A program made the translations under genes and the position numbers. This document shows, piece after piece, positions 25,678 through 33,400 of a stretch of DNA of 64,000 nucleotides. Numbering within the stretch: the first letter of the stretch is position 1; every line of letters begins with the position of its first letter. The DNA is taken from assembly GCA_963819755.1 (NCBI GenBank), contig CAWFXB010000001.1, positions 1-64,000 on the forward strand. The letters are read 5' to 3'. This stretch comes from VRUE01 sp963819755. GTDB taxonomy: Bacteria; Actinomycetota; Thermoleophilia; Solirubrobacterales; 70-9. The notes under the pieces are model-generated. The model did no database searches and had not been told where the DNA came from. It worked only from the letters and a program-made list of their open reading frames with translations.

Positions 25678-26591
25678 CTGCCGAGGACGTCTTCCAGCTG
25701 TTCGGCGAGGTGGGGGGCGCTGAGGCCGTGGCGATCCTCGAGGAATCGTTGCGAGCCCGTCTCGCCCCCGGGCATTCGATCGACGCCGGCACGCCGGAGC
25801 CGGCACTCGAGGCCGTGCTCGGCGATCGTCTCGGCCACCAGCGAGCCGAGCCCGCCGTTGAGGTAGTGCGCCTCGACGGTCAGCGCCGCCGGCACCGTAT
25901 CGAGGAGCGCGGCGATGTCGTCGACCGGGCTCGGGTTGAAGGAGGAGACGAGGCCGACGGCGACCTCGATCTCGCGCTCGGCGAGCAGCTCGGCGGCCGC
26001 GATCGCCTCGTGGGCGATCGAGCCGATCGCCAGGATCGCCGCATCGCCCCCCTCGCGCAAGACCTCCATGCGCCCCAGCTCGAAGCGCCCGTCGAGGCCG
26101 GCCAACTCGTCGCCGCGCTTGCTCACGCGGAAGTACGCGGGCCCCGGCAGGTCCGCCGTGACCCTGACCGCGGCGCGCGCCTGCCGGGCATCGGCCGGGA
26201 CGGCGGTCGTGATCGACGGTTGCGCGCGCATCGCCGCGTAGTCCTCCAGGGCGAAATGCGTGACCCCGTTGTGCCCGTAGTCGAAGCCGCCGCCGACGCC
26301 GACGATGCGCACCGGCAGCCCGTGCAGGGCAGGGCCGTTGCGGATGAACTCATAGGGTCGCAGCGTCGCGAAGGTGGCGATGGAGTAGACGAAGGGCACG
26401 AAGCCCGCCTCGGCGAGGCCGGTCGCGACTCCGACCATGTTCTGCTCGGCGACGCCGCAGTTGACGTAGCGCTCGGGGAAGCGCCGCTCGAACTCTTCGA
26501 GGACCATGAAGCCCAGGTCGCCGGTCAGCAGCATCACGCGCTCATCTGACTCGGCGAGGGCGACCAGCTCGTCTACGAACTCGTTTCTCAC
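25674..26591 (-). CDS. Transketolase C-terminal half (305 aa)
   Basis: The pyrimidine-binding and C-terminal transketolase domains are on a separate polypeptide: VNCGVAEQNMVGVATGLAEAG carries the Glu that activates thiamine diphosphate. HYLNGGLGSLVAETIAEHG is the C-terminal domain signature. It is about half the normal 650-aa enzyme; the other half is the next gene upstream, with a 4-bp ATGA overlap. Split transketolase pairs inside polysaccharide clusters are thought to make unusual sugars or 1-deoxy ketoses. Here the product is unknown. Confidence 0.9.
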   Translation of the reverse strand: MRNEFVDELVALAESDERVMLLTGDLGFMVLEEFERRFPERYVNCGVAEQNMVGVATGLAEAGFVPFVYSIATFATLRPYEFIRNGPALHGLPVRIVGVGGGFDYGHNGVTHFALEDYAAMRAQPSITTAVPADARQARAAVRVTADLPGPAYFRVSKRGDELAGLDGRFELGRMEVLREGGDAAILAIGSIAHEAIAAAELLAEREIEVAVGLVSSFNPSPVDDIAALLDTVPAALTVEAHYLNGGLGSLVAETIAEHGLECRLRRAGVDRMPGGETGSQRFLEDRHGLSAPHLAEQLEDVLGR

Positions 26592-27388
26592 GTCGCGCGT
26601 GCGTCCAGATCGGCGAGCGCCGCCGCGTAGGCCTCATCGTCGAGGGGCAGGTAGTGCCACTCGATTCGCGACTCCATGAACGACACCCCGTAGCCGAAGG
26701 TCGTTCGCGCCACGAGGGCCCGCGGCCTTCTGTCGCCGGTCGGTTCGAGGGCGGCGCCCAGGGCCTCCTGATCGTGGCCGGGGACGACCTCGACCGACCA
26801 GCCGAAGGCAGAGAGCTTGTCCTCCACGGCACCGAGGTCGAGCACCTCGCGGGTGTAGCCGAGCGCCTGCTGTCCGTTGAGGTCGACGAGCAGGACGAGG
26901 TTGTCGAGGCGGTGCTGGGCGGCGAACATCGCCGCCTCCCAGGTCGCGCCCTCGTTCAGCTCGGCGTCACTGGCGATGACGAAGACGCGTCGACTGGAGC
27001 TTTGCCGCATTGCGCCGAGCGCGGCGCCGGCGCCAAGCGAGAGGCCCTGGCCCAGCGAGCCGGTGCAGAAGTCGACGCCCTCGAGCCCGTGCTCGGGATG
27101 GACACCGAGCAGCGTTCCGTCGGCGCAGTAGGTGTCGATCGCGCCGTTCTCGAGGCGCCCATGCAGGTGGAGGGCGGCATAGAGCGCAAGTGCGGCGTGC
27201 CCCTTGGAGAGGATGATGCGGTCACGGTCCGCTCCTCCGTCGGGACCGGTGGTCCCGCCGATCACCGCGGCGACCAGATCGGCGATCGACAGCGCCGAGC
27301 CGATGTGGCCGACGTTCGCCCGGTAGGACTGCTCGACGATCGTGCGCCGGATGTCGTCTGCAAAGCGCGCCCGCTCCCCCGCCTCCAT
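26588..27388 (-). CDS. Transketolase N-terminal half (266 aa)
   Basis: This is the thiamine-pyrophosphate domain. It has RANVGHIGSALSIADLVAAV, RIILSKGHAALALYAAL, TGSLGQGLSLGAGAALG, and the TPP/Mg motif SDAELNEGATWEAAMFAAQHRLDNLVLLVDLNG (GDxxxNEG/N type, with GD replaced by SD). It is the first gene of a three-gene minus-strand operon with the C-terminal half and the GT2 glycosyltransferase. A TATAAG box on the minus strand (27418-27413) lies about 25 bases before the ATG. Confidence 0.9.
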   Translation of the reverse strand: MEAGERARFADDIRRTIVEQSYRANVGHIGSALSIADLVAAVIGGTTGPDGGADRDRIILSKGHAALALYAALHLHGRLENGAIDTYCADGTLLGVHPEHGLEGVDFCTGSLGQGLSLGAGAALGAMRQSSSRRVFVIASDAELNEGATWEAAMFAAQHRLDNLVLLVDLNGQQALGYTREVLDLGAVEDKLSAFGWSVEVVPGHDQEALGAALEPTGDRRPRALVARTTFGYGVSFMESRIEWHYLPLDDEAYAAALADLDARAT

Positions 27389-27521
27389 CGGCGCTCAGGG
27401 TAACTGATTTCCCTTATAGGTCTTCTTGCATACCTTGCATGAATTAACGCGTTCCGTTAAGGTAATTCACGAGTCCGGGGGGTCCGGACCGTGATCCATA
27501 GTCCGAACAGGGAGGCACCTG
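27389..27521. promoter_or_regulatory. Divergent promoter region with a perfect inverted repeat
   Basis: For the collagen-like gene, TTGCAT (27435-27440), 17 bp, then TAAGGT (27458-27463). A perfect inverted repeat TTAACG-N5-CGTTAA (27444-27460) sits in the spacer and runs into the -10, an ideal operator position. The outer GAATTA/TAATTC bases extend it imperfectly. CTTGCAT is directly repeated at 27425 and 27434. The SD GGGAGG (about 27510) precedes ATG 27522. Confidence 0.5.
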
Positions 27522-28736
27522 ATGTCTGCAGTCCAACGCACGCGCGTTCGAGTGATGCGCATGTTCTTTGTCGCCAGCCTGGTGGTTGCGGCTGCGGCAC
27601 TCGTCCTTTCCGCCGCCGCCTTCGCGGCCAACGGAGCCCCCTCGGCCGGCACGTCGGCCCAGAAAAACCACAAGAAGAAGCAATCTGGCCTGAACTCCAA
27701 GCAGAAGAAGGAAGCCGAAGCGATCGCGAAGAAGTTCGCCGGCGCAACCGGCCCGCAGGGACCGGTTGGACCGCAGGGCGCCAAGGGCGATCCAGGGGCC
27801 AAGGGCGACGCCGGCTCGCCTGGCTCGCCGGGCACCAAAGGTGCGACCGGGGCTGCCGGCAAAACCGGGGCAACGGGCAAAGCCGGCACGACGGGCAAAG
27901 CCGGGGCCACCGGCAAAACCGGTGCAACGGGCAAAATCGGCGCGACCGGGAAAACCGGGCCTAAAGGCGCCACCGGCGCCACCGGCAGCGAAGGCGTAAC
28001 CGGTCCAACCGGCGCCAAAGGTCTAACTGGGGCCAAAGGATTGACCGGGGTCCAAGGCGCGGTCGGCAATAAAGGCCCCACCGGCGCCAAAGGTCCGACC
28101 GGCGGCGCAACCGGCTCGACCGGCCCGCAAGGCCCGGTCGGTGCGAAAGGTCCCACTGGTCCAGCGGGCTCGAACGGCGCCAAAGGAGCGACGGGTGCCA
28201 CCGGCCCGGCCGGGACCGGGATCTCTTACCCCATAACCGGGGTCTGGTCCGTAAACGGTGAACGCGGCGACGCTGAAGAAGGCGCGACGGGCGAAGTGAG
28301 GCTGCAGGTGCCGATCTCCTACCTCCAGGAAGTCACCCCTGCACCCGACATCGTTTACGTCGGGGCGCCTGGCTGGGCTCTTAGCGAAATTGAACCGGCG
28401 TGGGTCGCGATAGTCGTCGATCCTGCGACCGGCAAGCTGATCGGTGAACCGCTTACCGCAACGGAACTCGAAACGGTTTGCGGATCCGGAACCGTCGCCA
28501 GTCCAAAAGCCAAACCAGGCCACCTCTGCGTTTTCGCTGAAGTGGAAGAAGAAATCCGGGCTGCTGGCCTGGAACAGCTCGCGTTTGGAAATGCGGTGCA
28601 AGCGTGGACTAGCCCCTCGACGGCAAATGGGGCAATCATTCCCTTCGTCCTCAAAGAGTCAGGTAGCTTCCTCGCCGCAATCGAATCGCCGGGTGGGTTC
28701 GCCAGGGGCTCTTGGGCAATCAATGGGGAACCCTAG
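27522..28736 (+). CDS. Collagen-like secreted protein (404 aa)
   Basis: A signal or anchor helix (residues about 12-36, ending AFAANGA) leads into a very basic stretch (NHKKKQ, KQKKEAEAIAKKFA). Then come 40 uninterrupted Gly-X-Y triplets, a single extra Gly, and 12 more triplets. The triplets are rich in GAT, GKT, GAK and GPT and poor in Pro-Pro, so stability must come from Thr/Lys/Asp contacts. The C-terminal globular domain of about 175 residues is not recognised. It is probably a trimeric surface fibre or adhesin. It has its own promoter with an inverted repeat and its own strong terminator, so it is a single-gene unit. Confidence 0.9.
   Translation: MSAVQRTRVRVMRMFFVASLVVAAAALVLSAAAFAANGAPSAGTSAQKNHKKKQSGLNSKQKKEAEAIAKKFAGATGPQGPVGPQGAKGDPGAKGDAGSPGSPGTKGATGAAGKTGATGKAGTTGKAGATGKTGATGKIGATGKTGPKGATGATGSEGVTGPTGAKGLTGAKGLTGVQGAVGNKGPTGAKGPTGGATGSTGPQGPVGAKGPTGPAGSNGAKGATGATGPAGTGISYPITGVWSVNGERGDAEEGATGEVRLQVPISYLQEVTPAPDIVYVGAPGWALSEIEPAWVAIVVDPATGKLIGEPLTATELETVCGSGTVASPKAKPGHLCVFAEVEEEIRAAGLEQLAFGNAVQAWTSPSTANGAIIPFVLKESGSFLAAIESPGGFARGSWAINGEP
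27741..28211 (+). repeat. Gly-X-Y coding repeat
   Basis: A 9-base periodic repeat encodes 40 triplets (27741-28100), one Gly codon (28101-28103), then 12 triplets (28104-28211). The repeat units are diverged at silent sites, so slippage is limited. Because of the periodicity it is not a CRISPR array. Confidence 0.9.
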
Positions 28737-28771
28737 TAACCAGAGACCAAAAGCTCTAAACCTGCGTTAAG

Positions 28772-28805
28772 AAAAGCCCGGGGGTCTTTTGACCCCCGGG
28801 CTTTT
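28772..28805 (+). terminator. Rho-independent terminator of collagen-like gene
   Basis: A perfect 15-bp stem (28772-28786 with 28791-28805) encloses the loop TTTT. The stem ends in A4/T4, so it can act in both directions. Confidence 0.9.
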
Positions 28806-28808
28806 CGC

Positions 28809-28838
28809 TTGGCAGGTAAGCATTGCATCGTGTAGCAT
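28809..28838 (+). promoter_or_regulatory. Promoter of 28846 lipoprotein gene
   Basis: TTGGCA (28809-28814), an 18-bp spacer, then TAGCAT (28833-28838), seven bases before ATG 28846. The predicted transcript is leaderless, as for the paralogue at 16091. Confidence 0.45.
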
Positions 28839-28845
28839 ACTCAAA

Positions 28846-29313
28846 ATGATTCGAGTATTTCGACCTATGCTTGTCTGGTCTCTAGCCGTCGTGCTCTCAC
28901 TCTCTCTTGCTGCCTTCGCGGGGTGTGGGGGTGGCGACAGCGAAACCTTGACGAAGGCGCAGTTCATTCGGCGTGCCGATGCCATTTGCGTGGAGAACAG
29001 CGAAAATCTCATCGAACCGATTAACGAATACATGGCACGCCATGCCAATTCGAGCCTGAGTAAAAACGAATTGACTGCACATGCCGTTCAGCAGACCATG
29101 CTGCCCCAATTCCAGACCCAGGTCGACCAGATACGCAACCTTGGCGCGCCCGCCGGCGACGAAAAGGAAGTCGAAGCGTTTCTCGACTCGATGCAGCAGG
29201 CAATCAACTCACTCAGCCGGCGCCAAGAGATTTCGCTCCTGACGGACATCGACGAAGTGTTCACTCCCGCAAAGGAGAGGGCCGAGAGCTACGGCCTCAG
29301 CGAATGCCTCTGA
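28846..29313 (+). CDS. Lipoprotein of the LGAPAGDE family (155 aa)
   Basis: ATG 28846 is chosen because earlier in-frame starts lie inside the terminator. The signal peptide ends LAAFAGC then GGGDS (lipobox). The mature part has FIRRADAICVENSE, an LGAPAGDEKEVE motif and YGLSECL at the end, matching the family members at 16091-16627 and 38646-39191. It is anchored outside the membrane. It is predicted to be helical with a probable Cys-Cys bridge. Function unknown. Confidence 0.82.
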   Translation: MIRVFRPMLVWSLAVVLSLSLAAFAGCGGGDSETLTKAQFIRRADAICVENSENLIEPINEYMARHANSSLSKNELTAHAVQQTMLPQFQTQVDQIRNLGAPAGDEKEVEAFLDSMQQAINSLSRRQEISLLTDIDEVFTPAKERAESYGLSECL

Positions 29314-29454
29314 AGCGTCGCGGGTATCGCGAGCGCCCAGATGCACCGATTTCCACACCGCGTTGTTTGGCGCACGCGCAGAACGCTCGCACGCGATTTG
29401 CAGGGTAATGACCCAAGGGCCACGGTGAAGTCAAGTTAGCGATCCATTTTCCTT

Positions 29455-29556
29455 GACCGCTGGGCTTCCGCGGCGTTAGAAAGTCGTAGTCCCGAAAGCG
29501 GGACGCGCACGGTCCCATCTAGGCGATCGTGTAGGGAAACAGATCGAAAGGAAAGC
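29455..29556 (+). promoter_or_regulatory. Promoter and structured leader of 29557 gene
   Basis: TTGACC, 18 bp, then TAGAAA, with a CCGC...GCGG inverted repeat inside the spacer. A hairpin GTCCCG-AAAG-CGGGAC follows (29489-29504), then the SD-bearing GATCGAAAGGAAAG just before the ATG. All of these elements recur upstream of the degenerate paralogue at 38047 (37946-38046). The rest of 29314-29454 shows nothing I can name. Confidence 0.6.
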
Positions 29557-30267
29557 ATGATTCGCAACCTCAAGGCCCTCGGGCTGGCTCTCGTCGCGGT
29601 ATTCGCGATGACCGCAGTGCTTGCATCCGCTTCGCAGGCCGCGGTGAAAGTAACAACCGGAGCGAACCCCGCGATATTGACAGGCTCGGTGATTGCGCAC
29701 ACCGGCATTACCGGCCTCGTGCATACATTCACCCTGGCAGGTGGTCAGAAACTCTCATGTGAAGAAACCAAGTTCAGTGCGACAGTAGCCTCCGGAGCGA
29801 CGAGCGTGACAGTCACGCCGACCTACAACAAATGTAAGGCGATCGTTGGTTCCTTGGAAGTCAAAGCGACAGTTACAATGAACGGTTGTGACTACGTGTT
29901 CCATGGTGGCGTCAATGTGTCGACGACGACATGGAAAGAAGGCCAAATCGACTTGGTCTGCGAAGCAGGTAAGGTGGTGGAAGTTCACGTCTATAAAGAA
30001 CTCAACAACGAGAATGAAGAACTCTGCACACTGACAATTCCACCATTCGCGAATAAGATCGCGAATGAATACCACAACGTTGCCGGAACGCCAGATGACG
30101 TCACGATTACAACGACGGCCACTGGAATCCCGGTCAACAGGGATGGCAGTCTGCTGTGTGGCGCCGCAAGTACGACTGCGACCTACACAGGTTCGACGAC
30201 ACTCACGGCATTTGAAGATCTCTCGGGCACCGAGGGCAATCCGGTTGGCGTGACAATCAGCGAATAG
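29557..30267 (+). CDS. Small secreted protein (236 aa)
   Basis: MIRNLKALGLALVAVFAM begins a signal peptide cleaved after ASASQA. The mature domain is beta-rich with paired Cys (LSCEET, YNKCKA, MNGCDY, LVCEAG, ELCTLT, SLLCGAA), threonine-rich strands and EYHNVAGTPDDVTITTT. It is probably an exported, disulphide-stabilised, cell-surface or released protein. Unrecognised family. A frameshifted, internally deleted paralogue lies at 38047-38617 with the same leader. A hairpin terminator follows. Confidence 0.85.
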   Translation: MIRNLKALGLALVAVFAMTAVLASASQAAVKVTTGANPAILTGSVIAHTGITGLVHTFTLAGGQKLSCEETKFSATVASGATSVTVTPTYNKCKAIVGSLEVKATVTMNGCDYVFHGGVNVSTTTWKEGQIDLVCEAGKVVEVHVYKELNNENEELCTLTIPPFANKIANEYHNVAGTPDDVTITTTATGIPVNRDGSLLCGAASTTATYTGSTTLTAFEDLSGTEGNPVGVTISE

Positions 30268-30300
30268 AGGTATCGATAGCAGTTGCATTCCTGAGGGGAT

Positions 30301-30346
30301 GCGAAGAGTGCCAGGGGCCGGGAGTAATCCCGGCCCTTGGCTTCGC
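30301..30346 (+). terminator. Hairpin terminator after 29557 gene
   Basis: A stem of CCA-G-GGGCCGGGA with TCCCGGCCC-T-TGG closes around GTAA (30311-30340), and GCGAAG/CTTCGC extends it outward. There is no strong T run, so strength is uncertain. Confidence 0.6.
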
Positions 30347-30366
30347 TGGAAGACACTGAGGATTTC

Positions 30367-30396
30367 TTGACAAGTAACTACCAGTTCCGATATGGT
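30367..30396 (+). promoter_or_regulatory. Promoter of the third giant operon
   Basis: TTGACA (30367-30372), an 18-bp spacer, then TATGGT (30391-30396). It matches P1 at 7083-7112 in both boxes, the spacing and flanking bases (AAGTA after TTGAC; GGTG then CCGAG after the -10). The two giant operons probably share regulation. Confidence 0.75.
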
Positions 30397-30429
30397 GGCC
30401 GAGTAACCGGGGAACCAGGGGGACTTGTT

Positions 30430-33400
30430 GTGAAAGCAGCGTGGAGGGGTTTGCGGGTAATGGGGGCGATTGGGGCGTTCATGCTGTGTTTCGTCCCGGC
30501 AGCGGGTGCGGCGGTCCCGGAATTTTTGGGTGGGACGCCTGAAGGCGGCAAACCGGGCGACGGCGCCGGACGGCTCAGTTTTCCGTGGGCGGTTGTCGCA
30601 GATGCAGGCCTCCCCGGACACCTCTACGTCATCAGCGGTAACAACAACCGGATCGACGAGCTGACGCCATGGGGGCAGTTCGTCAAGGCATGGGGCTGGA
30701 ATGTTGACAGAACCGCGCCTGCCGAAGAACTGCAGGTTTGTACCACGGTGACTGAGTGTCAGGTGGGCAGCATCGGCGCGGGTTCGGGTCAGATCAGCCG
30801 GGCAGAAGCGATTGCGTTCGGGCCGGCGGGCGACCTCTACGTACTGGAAAGTGCCAACCATCGTGTGCAGAGGTTTGACCGCGAAGGCCACTTTCTCTCG
30901 ATGTTCGGCGACGGGGTGAACGAGACCGCGATCGAAAATGGGCGTAGCGGCGAGGAGGACGTCTGCCCGGCGGTCGGGCACCCGGAAGACGCCTGCCAGG
31001 CCGGCATATCGGGTACTGGTGCAGGGCAGCTCGGGGCGGGGCTCGCCGAATACGTCAGCAGACTCGCCATCTGTGAGAGCGACGGACGTGTGTTCGTCGG
31101 CGAAGGGGAACGGATTCAGGTCTTCGCCGCGGACGGGAGCTTCGAGGAAGCGATCGCCATGCCGGCCGGCAAATCGGTGAAGGCGATCGCGGTGGATGGC
31201 TCCTGCAACCTCTACGTAGCAATAGGCAGCGAAGTGCGGAAGCTAAAAGCAAGCGGGCCGGCCGCGCAATTCCTCGAACCGACGTTCACCGCGGAAAGCG
31301 TTGTAAAAGCACTGGCGCTCGATGCTGACAAGAACCTCTACGCGACGGTTTCTTCCAGCGGTGAACTGCCGGAAAGGCTACAGGAGTTCAACCTCACCGG
31401 GGCATGCCTTGACTGCGGAACGGATGGCGAAGGAGACCAACCCGGCTTCGATCGGCCCACGGATGGCTCGGCGCTGTGGGCGATCGCCGTCGGTTCAGCT
31501 TGCGGACCGCCCGACGTCTATGTCGCCCACTTCGGCAACGGTGGCGGCGGGCACCCGCTCGTCTCCTACCTCAATATCTTCGGGCCCCCACCTGTCCCCG
31601 CACTGTGTCCCCAGCCGAAAGAACCACCCTCGATCGACGATCAGTACGCGGCCGCGGTCGGCACCGAAAGCGCCCGGGTGGCGGCAACGATCAATCCCAA
31701 ATTCTGGCCCGACACCACCTACCGGGTGGAGTACGGGACCGCCCCCTGCTCAGAAGGTGGCTGCGAAGAACGCCCGTCGGCGCCGGGGGCGACGCTGACC
31801 TCGAAAGTGATCAGGGGGGGGCTCCCCGCGGCAGTGCCGCTCAGCGGTCTCGCCCCGGCTACCACCTACCACTACCGTTTCATAGCGCAAAGCGGGGGCG
31901 GGGGGCCGGTCGTCGGCGAAGAAGAGACCTTCACCACCTTTCCGCCGCCTCCTCCGCCGAAGGACTGTCCGAACAGAGTTCTGCGCACGGGTGCCTCGGC
32001 CAATCTGCCCGACTGCCGGGCCTACGAGATGGTCAGCCCGCTGGAGAAAGCCAACGGCGACATCGAAGCGACCGGCGAACTCGAGGCAACCGACCAGGGA
32101 GCGGGGACTGCTCTGGCGCGGGTGGACCAGGCCACGCCGGGAGGTGAAGCGCTGGCCTATGCGTCGACGCGTGCCTTCGGGGGGGCGGTATCTTCACCCT
32201 GGACTTCGCAATACATCGCCCGGCGCGGAGAAGGCGGTTGGTCTACGCAGGCGCTCAACCCGCCGCTGGAGGGCCCGACGCTCTATGGCGGCGGCGGGCT
32301 ACCATTCTTCGAGTCGCTCTTCAAAGGCTTCAGCGAAGATCTTTGCACCAGCTGGCTTCTACAGAACACCGACTTGGCCCTTGCGCCGGGGGCGCCGGCC
32401 GGGATCCCCAGTCTCTACCGACAGACTAACTGTGGAGGGCTCGATTACGAGCCGCTGATTCCGACGCCACCCGCAGCTTTCGGCAAGGCGCTTGAAGGCA
32501 ACAACAGCGCCTACTACCCGACGCTCCAAGGTTTCAGCGCCGACGGATTGGCGGCCGCTTTCAAGGCGCCGGGGAAGCTGACCGAAGAAGCGAGCCGGAC
32601 GGTGGTCGGCGAAAGCCTCGACTGCAGTGTCAATGCCCCTGAAACGACGAGCTCCTACCGCTGGCTTCGCAATGGCGAACCGATCGGCAGCGGCACTGAA
32701 TCCACCTACGTGACCAAAAAAGCCGACGAAGGCAAGGCGATCCAATGCCAAGTCGCGGTTACCAACGAAAAAGTGGACAAAGCTGCCGGAGGCTTTGTGG
32801 GCTCGGTGCAGATGACCAACCCGGCGCAGATCGTCGCCCCATACCTGGCGCAGGCGCCGCCGAGGCCGCCCGCCTCGATTGACGCCCCCGAAAGCGATGC
32901 TCCACTGGTTCTTGGCGGCGCCGGGGGGCAGACGCTCACCTGCGATGCCGAAGAAGCCAAGTGGGGAGGCTCGCCCACCTTCTTCGCCTACCAGTGGTAT
33001 CGCAACGGGGTGGCCCTGGCCGGCAAAACCGCGAGCACCTACACCGTCAGCGGGGCAGACGTGGCCATCGCCGCAACCTTCCAGTGTGCGGTGACCGCGA
33101 CCAACCCGGGTGGGAGTACGACCAGGGCGAGCGCCAATCTGACGACCAGCGGACCCGAGCCAGATCCGGTCGCGCCGAGGCCAAACCCGGTGGTGGGGGA
33201 CGTCTACGAAACCTATCTCAATCGAGAAGGCGCCCTGCGCCTGGTGAGCGTGATGCCAGGTGGACAGGCGGCCGGCAGCCACAGCTCGGTGGGGACGGCG
33301 CAGCGCTCAGCCGGCAAACGACTCTACGACAGCGTTGCGGGGGCGGTATCTGAAGACGGCACGCGCGTTTTCTGGTCGGCTGAAATCGACCCCATTATCG

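Noticed and set aside
27741..28211. CRISPR array
   Set aside because: The repeats are contiguous 9-base units in frame with Gly-X-Y, with no spacers.
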